Assembly (NCBI RefSeq): GCF_900455735.1
Contig: NZ_UAUI01000022.1
Span: 496,001-560,000 of the forward strand
Direction of reading: 5' to 3'
Length of the DNA: 64,000 nt
Source: Rhodococcus wratislaviensis
GTDB taxonomy: Bacteria > Actinomycetota > Actinomycetes > Mycobacteriales > Mycobacteriaceae
In this document: piece after piece, positions 10,153 through 18,337 of the stretch
Position numbering within the stretch: position 1 is the first letter of the stretch
Layout of the letters: each line of letters starts with the position of its first letter
Position numbers and translations under genes: made by a program
The notes under the pieces: generated by a model
Told to the model about the DNA's origin: nothing
Database searches by the model: none
The model's input: the letters and a program-made list of their open reading frames with translations, nothing else

Positions 10153-10506
10153 TCACGTGTGGGGACCCGAGACGCAGAACTGGTTGCCGTCGGGATCGGC
10201 GAGCGTGACCCACCGGAAATCGCCCATCTCGTGCTGCGCGACCTCCGTCGCGCCCTCGGCGCTCAGCCTGCCCACCTCGCCGTCCAGGTCGTCGGACGCC
10301 AGGTCGAGGTGGATGCGGTTCTTCCCCGGAGTGGGATCGCCGACCTTCTGGAACGCCAGCTTCTGCGCCGAATCCGGGAGGGCGACGACGTAGAACCAGC
10401 CGTCGTTCTCCTGCTCGACCGTGCCCGCCATCTGCTTCGCCCACCACTTCGCGAGCGGTCCAGGATCCGTGGTGTCGAACGTGATCATGCCGAGTGTGAG
10501 TGCCAT
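10153..10506 (-). CDS. VOC-superfamily (glyoxalase-like) protein
   Basis: A 117-residue single vicinal-oxygen-chelate domain. The pattern [21 protein letters not shown] at the N-terminus, then [20 protein letters not shown] and the closing [18 protein letters not shown], is typical of the actinobacterial glyoxalase-like proteins that form dimers around a metal or small ligand. Conserved His (IHLDL) and the final DPDGN are seen, but substrate cannot be inferred; glyoxalase activity itself is not implied. It is followed after 13 bases by the M18 aminopeptidase gene and preceded by the glycosyltransferase, all on the minus strand. Confidence 0.8.
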   Translation of the reverse strand: MALTLGMITFDTTDPGPLAKWWAKQMAGTVEQENDGWFYVVALPDSAQKLAFQKVGDPTPGKNRIHLDLASDDLDGEVGRLSAEGATEVAQHEMGDFRWVTLADPDGNQFCVSGPHT

Positions 10507-10546
10507 GCCCGCAGAGTAGACGTGACCACCGACACGTTTCGCGGGT

Positions 10547-11746
10547 TCACAGGAACTCCTCGATCACCCGGACGGCGGCCTCCACTCCACCCGCAGAACG
10601 CAACTCGGCGGCGAGCTCGGCGCTGCGGCGCCGGACCGGCTCGGCGTCGAGGTGCGCGAGCGCGTCCCGCAACTGGGCTGCCGACACGTCCGAACTCTCC
10701 ACTCGCACCGCGACTCCCGCGGCGACGAGCGCGTCGGCGTTCTCGAACTGGTCGGTGGCCTGCGGCGCGGCGATCATGGGTGTTCCCGTGAACATTCCCT
10801 CACTGGATCCGCCCATGCCTGCGTGGGTGAGGAACGCGTCGGCCTGCTGCAGGATGTCGAACTGGGGCACCCACCGGTGGATCTCGACGTTGCCGGGCAC
10901 GGGTCCGAGTTCGGCGACGTCGACGTGCTGCCCGATCTGCAGAACGACGTGCCAGCCGTCGAGGTCGCCGAACGCCTCGATGCAGCGCCGGTAGAAGTCG
11001 GCCTGATCGGTGAACGCGGTGCCGAGCGAGATGAGCAGCACCTTGCGCGCGCCTGCCAGACGCTGCCACCGGCCGTCGGCGGGCCGCCGGGTGGGCAGGG
11101 CCGGTCCGACGAACGTGTAGACGTCCTCGTTCACCCGGTCGGCATTGGGCTGCATCGATTTCGCGATCAGCACGACCGCCCGCGCCGGGCGCCCGTAGAA
11201 CTCGTCGGGGTCGGTCTCGACACCGTTGTCCCGCAGCAGCTTCCCTTGCCGCTCGTACAGTGCCGCCCCGCGTGGGTCCGCCCGCATCGTGTCCACGAAC
11301 GACTTCATGTCGTCCTCGTAGCCCTCCCACGCCACGTACGTCGGCGACAATTGCACGATCGGAACGCCCCATTCCCCGGCGAGGACCCGGGCGGGGCCTC
11401 CCGCGATGTCGTAGAGGAACAGGTCCGGGCGGTCGTCCTCGTACAGCGCCCGCAGCTGGGGCAGCATCGACTCGTATTCGGCCTGGAACAGGGTGAGCTG
11501 ATCGATGGTGTCGCCGTCCCAGGAGTTTTCGGACTCCTCCGTCGCACCCCCCGTGTTCACCCGCGGCAGCGTCGAGGCGTACTCCTTGAATTCCGCTCCG
11601 GTGCTCTCGACGACGTCCTTCACGGCGGCGTCGTTGGCGTACGTCACGCGGTGCCCGCGCGTGACGAGTTCACGGAGAATCTCCAGGCTCGGGTTGACGT
11701 GCCCGGGCGCCGGAATGCTGACCATGGCGATGTGCGAGCGGGTCAT
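10547..11746 (-). CDS. MGT-family (GT1, macrolide-type) glycosyltransferase
   Basis: A 399-residue GT-B-fold transferase. The N-terminal acceptor domain starts HIAMVSIPAPGHVNPSLEIL and the C-terminal nucleotide-sugar domain carries AFLTHAGMGGSSEGMFTGTPMIAAP followed by QATDQFENADAL at about residue 310, the signature of UDP-glycosyltransferases that modify macrolides, flavonoids or glycolipids. The second of two nearby ATGs (11746, not 11752) is chosen because GGAAAGG lies six bases upstream of it. It is divergent from a TetR gene and the intergenic region contains two related palindromes, so it is probably induced by a toxic or xenobiotic ligand that it glycosylates; that role is inference. 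Confidence 0.85.
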   Translation of the reverse strand: MTRSHIAMVSIPAPGHVNPSLEILRELVTRGHRVTYANDAAVKDVVESTGAEFKEYASTLPRVNTGGATEESENSWDGDTIDQLTLFQAEYESMLPQLRALYEDDRPDLFLYDIAGGPARVLAGEWGVPIVQLSPTYVAWEGYEDDMKSFVDTMRADPRGAALYERQGKLLRDNGVETDPDEFYGRPARAVVLIAKSMQPNADRVNEDVYTFVGPALPTRRPADGRWQRLAGARKVLLISLGTAFTDQADFYRRCIEAFGDLDGWHVVLQIGQHVDVAELGPVPGNVEIHRWVPQFDILQQADAFLTHAGMGGSSEGMFTGTPMIAAPQATDQFENADALVAAGVAVRVESSDVSAAQLRDALAHLDAEPVRRRSAELAAELRSAGGVEAAVRVIEEFL

Positions 11747-11758
11747 CTTCATCCTTTC

Positions 11759-11780
11759 CGATACGGAACGGTCCGTCTCG
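11759..11780. promoter_or_regulatory. Candidate TetR operator O1 (overlaps glycosyltransferase leader)
   Basis: A 22-bp imperfect palindrome: arms CGATACGGA and TCCGTCTCG around a four-base ACGG core, with one mismatch. It starts right at the glycosyltransferase ribosome-binding site. The half-sites CGATACG and CGTCTCG recur in the second palindrome at 11813, which supports recognition by one dimeric regulator, most simply the adjacent TetR protein. Confidence 0.5.
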
Positions 11781-11812
11781 ATCAAGGGTGACAGGTGACC
11801 GGAGTTCAGTCA

Positions 11813-11830
11813 AGACGATACGTCTCGTCT
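11813..11830. promoter_or_regulatory. Candidate TetR operator O2 (upstream of the TetR gene)
   Basis: An 18-bp palindrome with perfect AGACGA / TCGTCT arms about six bases of TACGTC. It sits 16 bp before the TetR start codon, just upstream of a TACGAT hexamer (11835-11840) that could be the -10 element. Binding here would block TetR transcription, as expected for autoregulation. Confidence 0.5.
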
Positions 11831-11846
11831 GGTCTACGATTCATTC

Positions 11847-12437
11847 ATGCCGTCCGCCGACAATCCCCGCCGTTCCGAACGGTCCCGCGCCGCGATCCTG
11901 CAGGCCACGCAGGAACTGATCCGCGAACAGCCCTACGGGAAGATCAGCATCGAAGGCATCGCCGCGCGCGCCAAGGTCGGGAAACAGACCATCTACCGGT
12001 GGTGGCGATCCAAGGGCGCGCTGGTCGTGGACGCACTGCACGAACAGAACGCGGCCGGCGCCCAGGAGGCCATGGCACTGCCGGACACCGGCGACCTCGC
12101 CGCCGACATGCGCCTGGTCCTGCGGGCCACGGTCGACGAGTTCACCTCACCCGATTTCGAACCGCTGTTCCGGGCGTTGTCCATCGAATCGCTGCAGGAC
12201 CCCGCACTGCAGCAACAGATCGTCGAGCGGATCTACCGGCCGCAGTTCGAATTCGTCGCGGCACGGTTCCGCTCCGCGCAGGACGCCGGGCAGGTGCGGC
12301 CCGACGCCGACCTCGCCGTCGCGTTCGAGTTGTTCATGGCGCCGATGTTCTACCGCTGGCAGAGCGGAGCGCATCCCCTCACCCACGACCACGCGGACGC
12401 CGTCGTCGACCTGGCGATGCGCGCTCTCGCCCCCTGA
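11847..12437 (+). CDS. TetR/AcrR-family transcriptional regulator
   Basis: A 196-residue one-component regulator. The N-terminal helix-turn-helix is clear: RAAILQATQELIREQPYGKISI followed by EGIAARAKVGKQTIYRWWRSKGALV at about residues 13-60. The C-terminal ligand domain resembles the TetR_C type with FRALSIESLQDPALQQQIVERIYRP. It faces the glycosyltransferase gene across 100 bp containing two palindromes, the usual layout for a local repressor. No Shine-Dalgarno sequence precedes the ATG and a TACGAT hexamer ends six bases before it, so a leaderless transcript is plausible. Its stop lies nine bases from the end of the convergent malQ gene. Confidence 0.9.
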   Translation: MPSADNPRRSERSRAAILQATQELIREQPYGKISIEGIAARAKVGKQTIYRWWRSKGALVVDALHEQNAAGAQEAMALPDTGDLAADMRLVLRATVDEFTSPDFEPLFRALSIESLQDPALQQQIVERIYRPQFEFVAARFRSAQDAGQVRPDADLAVAFELFMAPMFYRWQSGAHPLTHDHADAVVDLAMRALAP

Positions 12438-12446
12438 CGTCCGGGA

Positions 12447-14552
12447 TCAGCGGGCGTCGTCGACGAACCCGAAATCGCCGTCCGCCAGGTCAACGACGTG
12501 GACGGCACGCCCGGACGCGTCCGCGAGGGGAATCTTCCAGTTCGAATACTGGGTCTCGTCGGTGCCCGGCTGATTCTGGACGCGGTACTCCCCCACCAGA
12601 TCGGCGAGTGCGACACCCGTCAGCAACGACGGGCTCCGGTCGATCAGCCGGTACAACGCCTTCACGGTGTCGGGTATCGATGCGTCGTCGGCCAGCAGTC
12701 CGCGGTCGCGCGCCAATTGCAGGACGGCCTCGCGCTGCCGGGCGTCGTGTTCCTTCTCGAGTTCGAGGTCGCGTTCGAGGAGCCCGAGCCGCGAGCGCAA
12801 TTCGATGTGTTCGCCGGCCAGGTATCCCGCGGTCGGCGGAAGATCGTGCGTGGTAACGGATGTCAGGCACAGGGTCCGGTATCGCTCCGGTGGTGTCGGC
12901 CGCTCGCCGTCGTGCTCGAACCACAGGATCGAGGTCCCGAGGATCCCGCGCTCGGCGAGGTAGTCCTGGACCGCGGGTTCGAAGACCCCGAGGTCCTCGC
13001 CGATCACCACGGCGCCTGCCCGCTCGGCCTCGAGGGCGAGGATCCCGATGAGCGCCTCGTGGTCGTAGGAGACGTACGTTCCGTCGGCCGGCGACTCCGC
13101 GTCGGCGGGGATCCACCACAGCCGGAACAGCCCCAGGATGTGATCCACCCGCAGCCCACCCGCGTGCTTCAGCACGGTGCGCAGCATGTCGCGGTACGGG
13201 GCGTATCCCAGTTCGGCCAGCCGATCCGGCCGCCACGGCGGCTGATTCCATTGCTGACCCTGCTGATTGAAGTCGTCGGGAGGAGCGCCGACGGTAATGC
13301 CCTCTGCCAGAGCCGTTCCCAGCGACCACGCGTCCGCGCCCCCGCGCTGGACCCCGACAGCCAGATCGTGCACGATCCCGATGTCCATGCCCGCCGCGCG
13401 TGCCGCATCCTGGGCGTCGGAAAGCTGCTCGTCGCATACCCATTGCAGCCACGAGTAGAACGCGATGCGCGGCGCGAGCTTACGCCGCTGCGCCTGCACC
13501 CAGTCGCTGTCGGGCGCAACGGCCTTCGTCGTCCATCGCGGGTCGTCGGGCGGCAGTTTCTCGGTGAGCGCGCACCAGGTCGCGAAATCTCGCAGTCCGT
13601 CCCCCTCGACGCGGCAGAATTCCTCGAACGCGTGCTGCCTGCTCGGGCTGCGCTCGATCCGGAAGACCCGTTCGAGCACCCGGAGTTTGGCCCGGTAGGA
13701 CGGGTTGCGGTCGATCCGGTCGGACCGGTCGTTCGCCCGCTCGAATCGCGCTGCGGCGTCGCGCATCCGTGCATGGCGCCGCGTCGAGAGGTACGCCGTC
13801 TCCGGGATGTTCTCGACACGGATGTACATCGGGTTGACGTAGCGGCGGGTGGTCGGCAGGTACGGCGACGCCTCGATCGGCGGCCGGGGCTGCGCAGCAT
13901 GCAGTGGATTGACCAGAACGTAGTCGGCGCCGTGAACGAAACCGAAGATCGAGGCGAGATCCGCGAGGTCGCCGAAGTCCCCGACACCCCAGGACCGACG
14001 CGACCGGATCGAGTACAACTGCGTGAGCACACCCCAGCGTCGGTGGTCGCTCAGTGCGTCCGACGTCGACAATCGTGCCGGTGTCACCACGAGGGTGCAG
14101 GACGCGGACGTGAGCGAGGTGGACGCTCGTACCGTGTGCCACCCGCACCGAACGTCGGCTGGGACGACGAACGTCGCGCGGCCGACCAGGACGCCGTCGA
14201 CCTCCCGCGGATCGACCCACACCTGGAGTTGGCGTGCCGGGACCGTCCCGCCCGACTCCGTGTCGATCGTGACGTCCACCGGCTCGCCGTGCGGAACGTG
14301 GACCACGAAACGGGTCTCCGAACCTTCTCTACCGACGACGACCGGCGGCAGCGTCCGTCGCCACGGTGCCGTGTCGCATTCGGACAGGGCCCGCCGCACC
14401 TCGTCCTCCGTTCCGGAGGGGACGTCCAAGGCCGAGAGGACGCTGCGGAGCGTGTCGTCACGCACGTCGTGGCGCTGCTGATCCCAACCCCGGTACCACG
14501 TCGCCACCCCGTGCCGGGCCGCGAGGCCACGCAACTGCTCGGTATACGTCAC
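12447..14552 (-). CDS. malQ: 4-alpha-glucanotransferase (amylomaltase, GH77)
   Basis: Transfers alpha-1,4-glucan segments between maltodextrins in cytosolic glycogen/maltose metabolism. The 701-residue length, with about 170 N-terminal residues before the GH77 barrel, matches the long actinobacterial MalQ. Catalytic signatures are intact: GGLRVDHILGLFRLWWIP (nucleophile Asp, about residue 469), GAVVIGEDLGVFEP (acid/base Glu, about 517) and SVTTHDLPPTAGYL (third acidic residue, about 567). RSWGVGDFGDLADL marks the start of the barrel. The start is GTG at 14552. It stands alone, convergent with the TetR gene and divergent from the methyltransferase; the 196 bp upstream show nothing else. Confidence 0.94.
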   Translation of the reverse strand: MTYTEQLRGLAARHGVATWYRGWDQQRHDVRDDTLRSVLSALDVPSGTEDEVRRALSECDTAPWRRTLPPVVVGREGSETRFVVHVPHGEPVDVTIDTESGGTVPARQLQVWVDPREVDGVLVGRATFVVPADVRCGWHTVRASTSLTSASCTLVVTPARLSTSDALSDHRRWGVLTQLYSIRSRRSWGVGDFGDLADLASIFGFVHGADYVLVNPLHAAQPRPPIEASPYLPTTRRYVNPMYIRVENIPETAYLSTRRHARMRDAAARFERANDRSDRIDRNPSYRAKLRVLERVFRIERSPSRQHAFEEFCRVEGDGLRDFATWCALTEKLPPDDPRWTTKAVAPDSDWVQAQRRKLAPRIAFYSWLQWVCDEQLSDAQDAARAAGMDIGIVHDLAVGVQRGGADAWSLGTALAEGITVGAPPDDFNQQGQQWNQPPWRPDRLAELGYAPYRDMLRTVLKHAGGLRVDHILGLFRLWWIPADAESPADGTYVSYDHEALIGILALEAERAGAVVIGEDLGVFEPAVQDYLAERGILGTSILWFEHDGERPTPPERYRTLCLTSVTTHDLPPTAGYLAGEHIELRSRLGLLERDLELEKEHDARQREAVLQLARDRGLLADDASIPDTVKALYRLIDRSPSLLTGVALADLVGEYRVQNQPGTDETQYSNWKIPLADASGRAVHVVDLADGDFGFVDDAR

Positions 14553-14748
14553 CCCGTCGATCGTGCCAGTTCACCTCGGAATCTGCGCGGCTTACGGCCC
14601 CTGCCACGGCAGTCGGAGCGCATCGGCGTGATTGGCCCTGCGTCGACCGGGGTAACTGTGGAGTAATCAGACGCACGGCGTCCACGGTGAGTCCGCAGGG
14701 GCATGCCGTGGACGCACCACGATGCGACCGGCGACCGAGGAGTCTTCG

Positions 14749-15396
14749 ATGCTGCTACGTCTTCCCGGAGTCTATCGCCCGCAACACGATACGCAGTTGC
14801 TGGCCGACGTCCTGGCCGCGGAGCCACTCGGCCCCCACTCCCGGGTGCTCGACCTCTGTGCGGGAACCGGCGCGCTGAGCGTATGCGCCGCCGCCGCGGG
14901 TGCAGACCGGGTGACCGCGGTGGACGTGTCGAGGCGAGCCGCGATCAGCATCAGACTCAATGCCCTTGTCGGAGGGCACCGGATCCGGGTGATTCACGGC
15001 GATCTCATCGAGAAGGTTCGCGAGGAACGGTTCGACATCGTCGTGTCCAACCCGCCGTACGTTCCGGCACTGGCCGACGCCGTGCCCGACCGCGGTCCGG
15101 CACGGGCCTGGGACGCGGGGAAGAACGGTCGCGCACTGCTCGATCGGATCTGCTGCCAGGCCCCCGACGTTCTCGTCGCCGGCGGCGTCCTGCTGCTGGC
15201 TCAGTCCAGCCTGAGCGGAGTCGAGAAGACTCTGACGATGCTCGAGGAACAGAACATGCGGGTCGACATCGCCGCGACCGCCGAGATCCCCTTCGGACCG
15301 GTCCTCGTCGAACGCAGAGGCATGCTCGAGCGGAGAGGGCTCATCGAGGTCGGCCAGACCCGCGAGGAGATCGTGGTGATTCGCGCCGTCAAGTAG
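14749..15396 (+). CDS. HemK/PrmC-type N5-glutamine methyltransferase-like protein
   Basis: A 215-residue class I SAM methyltransferase. SRVLDLCAGTGALSVCAAAAG at about residue 30 is motif I, and FDIVVSNPPYVPA (NPPY at 101-104) is the Asn-Pro-Pro-Tyr signature of enzymes that methylate amide or exocyclic nitrogens, as in HemK2/Mtq2. It lacks the N-terminal helical domain of PrmC, so release-factor methylation is uncertain and the substrate is unknown. ATG 14749 is chosen over an upstream ATG at 14722 because GAGGAG lies six bases ahead of it. The WhiB gene follows 57 bases downstream on the same strand. Confidence 0.82.
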   Translation: MLLRLPGVYRPQHDTQLLADVLAAEPLGPHSRVLDLCAGTGALSVCAAAAGADRVTAVDVSRRAAISIRLNALVGGHRIRVIHGDLIEKVREERFDIVVSNPPYVPALADAVPDRGPARAWDAGKNGRALLDRICCQAPDVLVAGGVLLLAQSSLSGVEKTLTMLEEQNMRVDIAATAEIPFGPVLVERRGMLERRGLIEVGQTREEIVVIRAVK

Positions 15397-15453
15397 ACAT
15401 CGAATCTGTGCCACAACGCTTTTCACTACCGACGACACTCCGAGGGAGTCGAC

Positions 15454-15747
15454 ATGCCGTCATCCACTCGCCTTCCCAGCCCCAACACCGAGGCCTGGGA
15501 CTGGCAGATACACGCCCTGTGCCGGGGCGTCGAATCGTCCGTCTTCTTTCATCCCGACGGCGAGCGGGGCTATGCCCGCAGCAACCGCGAACGTCGCGCG
15601 AAAGCGATCTGCCGGCGCTGCCCGGTTCTCGTCGAATGCCGGGACCACGCCCTGAGCGTGACCGAACCGTTCGGAATCTGGGGCGGGCTCACCGCGTCCG
15701 AACGCCGCAGCATCACGCAGGACGGCGAGGGAACCGTCGCTGTCTGA
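15454..15747 (+). CDS. WhiB-family [4Fe-4S] transcriptional regulator
   Basis: A 97-residue Wbl protein. Four cysteines at 23, 53, 56 and 62 give the C-X29-C-X2-C-X5-C pattern that ligates an iron-sulfur cluster, and FGIWGG at 73-78 is the beta-turn motif, followed by a basic tail (ERRSI). Wbl proteins sense O2 or NO and modulate transcription with the principal sigma factor. The core WDWQ...ALCRG...FF...CPVL.EC..HAL is closely similar to that of the second WhiB in this window at 42.7 kb, so both belong to the same subgroup. The nearest neighbours are a methyltransferase upstream and convergent purQ downstream; its targets cannot be told from sequence. Confidence 0.93.
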   Translation: MPSSTRLPSPNTEAWDWQIHALCRGVESSVFFHPDGERGYARSNRERRAKAICRRCPVLVECRDHALSVTEPFGIWGGLTASERRSITQDGEGTVAV

Positions 15748-15748
15748 C

Positions 15749-15787
15749 CCGGCACCGCGCTAGGCACTCGGCCACGCACGGTGCCGG
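15749..15787. terminator. Hairpin between convergent WhiB and purQ genes
   Basis: Nine-base perfect arms CCGGCACCG (15749-15757) and CGGTGCCGG (15779-15787) enclose a 21-base loop. The hairpin fills the 45-bp gap between the two convergent stops. There is no U-tract on either strand, as is common for actinobacterial terminators. Confidence 0.55.
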
Positions 15788-15792
15788 TCGGC

Positions 15793-16470
15793 TCAGGCGG
15801 AGATGACGCTGTCGAGGACGGAGTAGAACATGCCGAGTCCGTCGTCGCTGGGGCCGGTGAGGGCCTCGGTGGCGTGCTCGGGGTGCGGCATGAGGCCCAC
15901 GACGCGGCCGTTGGCCGAGGAGATGCCTGCGATTCCGCGCTGCGAACCGTTCGGGTTGTCGCCGACGTAGCGGAACACGACGCGACCCTCCCCCTCGAGT
16001 TCGTCGAGGACGTTCTCCGACGCCTGGTAGCGGCCCTCGCCGGACTTGAGCGGGACGAGGATCTCGGCACCCGACTCGTAGCGGGACGTCCACGCCGTCG
16101 ACGTGGCCTCGACCTTCAGCCACTCGTCGCGGCAGATGAAGTGCAAACCCTCGTTCCGGGTGAGCGCGCCGGGCAGGAGGCCCGCTTCACACAGAACCTG
16201 GAAGCCGTTGCAGATACCGAGGACGGGCATGCCACCCTGCGCGGCCTGCACGACCTTGCCCATGACCGGCGCGAACCGTGCGATGGCGCCGCACCGCAGG
16301 TAGTCGCCGTAGGAGAAGCCACCGGGGACGATGACGGCGTCGACACCCTTGAGGTCGGCGTCGCCGTGCCACAGGCTCACGGCCTCGCCGCCGGCGAGGG
16401 TCACCGCACGGGCGGCGTCGACGTCGTCGAGGGTGCCGGGGAAAGTGATGACTCCGACGCGGGCGCTCAT
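15793..16470 (-). CDS. purQ: FGAM synthase glutaminase subunit PurQ
   Basis: Class I glutamine amidotransferase that supplies ammonia to PurL. 225 residues, the usual size. [19 protein letters not shown], the nucleophile elbow [12 protein letters not shown] (catalytic Cys87) and the C-terminal [11 protein letters not shown] with the His/Glu dyad are all present. The ATG at 16470 lies within the ATGA that also provides the purS stop, so the two genes overlap by four bases and are translationally coupled. Longer in-frame extension through purS is a shadow. Confidence 0.96.
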   Translation of the reverse strand: MSARVGVITFPGTLDDVDAARAVTLAGGEAVSLWHGDADLKGVDAVIVPGGFSYGDYLRCGAIARFAPVMGKVVQAAQGGMPVLGICNGFQVLCEAGLLPGALTRNEGLHFICRDEWLKVEATSTAWTSRYESGAEILVPLKSGEGRYQASENVLDELEGEGRVVFRYVGDNPNGSQRGIAGISSANGRVVGLMPHPEHATEALTGPSDDGLGMFYSVLDSVISA

Positions 16471-16706
16471 GCTTCGACGCGCCTCACGGTCCAGTCCTCG
16501 ATCACCGTGTTGGCCAGCAGGGCCTCGGCGATCTTCTCGAGCTGGGCGTCGTCGACACTGCCGTCGACTTCGAGCTCGAACCGCTTGCCCTGACGGACAT
16601 CGGAAACTCCAGCGAAGCCGAGCCGTGGCAGCGCTCCGACAATGGCCTGCCCCTGGGGGTCGAGAATCTCGGCCTTGGGCATGACTTCGACGACGACACG
16701 GGCCAC
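16467..16706 (-). CDS. purS: FGAM synthase accessory subunit PurS
   Basis: A 79-residue protein that bridges PurL and PurQ in the three-component FGAM synthase. It begins [20 protein letters not shown] and contains the conserved [17 protein letters not shown] strand pair. GTG 16706 is the true start: AAGGAG stands six bases upstream, while an upstream in-frame start would add 14 residues absent from the family. It overlaps purQ by four bases. The gene is separated from the divergent MBL-fold hydrolase by about 130 bp, which must hold its promoter. Confidence 0.94.
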   Translation of the reverse strand: MARVVVEVMPKAEILDPQGQAIVGALPRLGFAGVSDVRQGKRFELEVDGSVDDAQLEKIAEALLANTVIEDWTVRRVEA

Positions 16707-16837
16707 GTGCTGCTCCTTGTAGTAGTGCGCGAGCCCAGAGTGGAACACCGGGCACCCGGAAGTTTACCGGGCTACCTGCCTGCGGTTCGCATCGGACGAA
16801 CGGGACGAGCCATGCATGCAGGCGCATACTCGAATTC

Positions 16838-17485
16838 ATGCGATTGACTCACTTCGGCCACAGCTGCGTCCTCGTCGAGTTGAACGGTTCCACCATCCTC
16901 TTCGACCCGGGCAACTTCTCCCACGGATTCGAGGGCATCACCGGACTGGACGCGATCCTGGTGACCCACCAGCACCCCGACCACGTCGACCAGCAACGAC
17001 TGCCCGCCCTCGTCGAGGCCAACCCCGGCGCGGCGCTGTACTCGGACCCGCAGACCGCGGCCCAGCTCGGCGGCGCGTGGACGGGGGTGCACGCCGGCGA
17101 CGAGTTCGACGTCGGCGACGTGCACGTCACCGGCACGGGCGGGCGGCACGCGGTGATCCACCCCGACATCCCCGTGATCGACAACACGGCGTTCCTGCTC
17201 GGCGATGCCGGCAACCCCGCCCGGCTGATGCACCCGGGCGACTCGCTGTTCGTCCCGGAGCAGAAGGTCGACGTGCTGGCGCTGCCCGCCGCGGCGCCGT
17301 GGCTGAAGATCTCCGAGGCCATCGACTACCTGCGCGCCGTCGCACCGCGGGTCGCGGTGCCGATCCACCAGGCCATCATCGCGAACGAGGCCACCGGCAT
17401 CTTCTACGGCCGCTACTCGGATATGGCTCCCGAGGGCACCGAGTTCCGCACGATGCCGAGCGAGTCGAGCGTCGAGGTGGCCTGA
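16838..17485 (+). CDS. MBL-fold metal-dependent hydrolase (UlaG-like)
   Basis: A 215-residue metallo-beta-lactamase-fold protein. [14 protein letters not shown] at the N-terminus and the metal site [11 protein letters not shown] are the hallmark of the UlaG/UPF0173 group of cytosolic phosphodiesterase or lactonase-like hydrolases. Further ligands are suggested by [22 protein letters not shown] and VPIHQAI. No signal peptide. In mycobacteria an MBL-fold gene also lies near purSQ. Substrate unknown. Its stop runs straight into a 46-bp perfect inverted repeat that separates it from the convergent deacetylase-like gene. Confidence 0.82.
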   Translation: MRLTHFGHSCVLVELNGSTILFDPGNFSHGFEGITGLDAILVTHQHPDHVDQQRLPALVEANPGAALYSDPQTAAQLGGAWTGVHAGDEFDVGDVHVTGTGGRHAVIHPDIPVIDNTAFLLGDAGNPARLMHPGDSLFVPEQKVDVLALPAAAPWLKISEAIDYLRAVAPRVAVPIHQAIIANEATGIFYGRYSDMAPEGTEFRTMPSESSVEVA

Positions 17486-17489
17486 CGGC

Positions 17490-17535
17490 CCCGTGAGTAC
17501 TTGTTAACCGCCCGCGGTTAACAAGTACTCACGGG
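17490..17535. terminator. 22-bp-arm perfect inverted repeat filling a convergent gap
   Basis: Arms 17490-17511 and 17514-17535 are exact reverse complements of 22 bases with only two bases between them; the arm reads CCCGTGAGTACTTGTTAACC and then GC. It spans the whole space between the convergent MBL hydrolase and deacetylase genes. It can act as a bidirectional terminator, but a 22-bp perfect stem and the A/T-rich TTGTTAAC core are unlike a simple intrinsic terminator, so it may also be a dispersed repeat. Confidence 0.6.
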
Positions 17536-18240
17536 TCAGGCGGCGCCGATCTGCGGGATCCGCGGCTCCCAGCGGTACACCTGCGGCCGCGCGTCGTGAT
17601 AGAGCGCGAGGTCGACGGCGTCGAGCATCGCCTGCCGCGGTCCCGACGTGCCCAGTTGCTTCGCGGTGACGGCGAGGCGCACCACACCCCCACGTCTGGC
17701 GGTCCGTCCGGACCCGAGGACGAGCGCCCGGCACCACCACGGTTCGGCGCGGAATCCCTCACCGATCCCCAGCACGCGCGACCGCACCGACGTCTCGCGT
17801 TCGAGGTCGTGGATGGCGGTCATCGCAGCCAGCAGCCGGAACCCGGCGGACGGCAGAGCCGCGACAGCGCCCTGCGACGCCAGCCAGCGGGGCGGAGCGA
17901 ACAGTCTGGTGCGCAGTCCGGTCTGTTCCATCACCCGGTCCGCCGCGAGCAGTCGCAACCGCGCCTCGTGCTCGGGAAGGGAGGCGAACTCGGCCCGGCG
18001 ACGTTTGGTCGCGGCCTGGTCGTATCCGTGGAGGACGACGGCGTCGCCGCGGGATCGGCGCGCGCGGACCCAGTCCTGCGTCGCGGGGTCGTTGACCAGT
18101 CGATACTTGTCTTTCAGGCGCGGGGCGACGAGCAGCGACAGCGGCACGCCGCGCGCATCCATCTCCTCGGCGAACGCGGCCGCGAAGTCACGCGTCTCGT
18201 CCTTGATTCCTGACACCGACACGATCAGCTGTCCGGTCAT
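17536..18240 (-). CDS. Polysaccharide-deacetylase-like protein (DUF2334 type)
   Basis: A 234-residue protein. MTGQLIVSVSGIKDETRDF opens as in DUF2334 proteins, and VVLHGYDQ, RTRLFAPPRWLAS and the later WWCRALV follow the order of conserved blocks of the NodB-like deacetylase superfamily. A canonical metal triad is not fully apparent, so catalytic activity is uncertain. ATG 18240 is selected because the upstream in-frame extension would read into the hairpin at 18281-18328. It is likely cytosolic (no signal peptide) and has its own promoter region of about 100 bp carrying that hairpin. Confidence 0.72.
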   Translation of the reverse strand: MTGQLIVSVSGIKDETRDFAAAFAEEMDARGVPLSLLVAPRLKDKYRLVNDPATQDWVRARRSRGDAVVLHGYDQAATKRRRAEFASLPEHEARLRLLAADRVMEQTGLRTRLFAPPRWLASQGAVAALPSAGFRLLAAMTAIHDLERETSVRSRVLGIGEGFRAEPWWCRALVLGSGRTARRGGVVRLAVTAKQLGTSGPRQAMLDAVDLALYHDARPQVYRWEPRIPQIGAA

Positions 18241-18280
18241 GGTCCCAGCGTGACAGGTGAACGTGAACAAGAGGCAAAGT

Positions 18281-18328
18281 GCTCGTGCGCCTTTCCGGTA
18301 ATGGGAGCTACCGGAAAGGCGCACGAGC
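18281..18328. repeat. 20-bp-arm perfect inverted repeat downstream of the glutathione peroxidase gene
   Basis: Arms 18281-18300 (GCTCGTGCGCCTTTCCGGTA) and 18309-18328 pair perfectly over 20 bases around an eight-base loop. It lies nine bases past the peroxidase stop and about 40 bases upstream of the deacetylase-like start, so it can terminate the former. Perfect pairing over 20 bp points to a repeat-derived element. Confidence 0.6.
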
Positions 18329-18337
18329 GCGAAGCGC

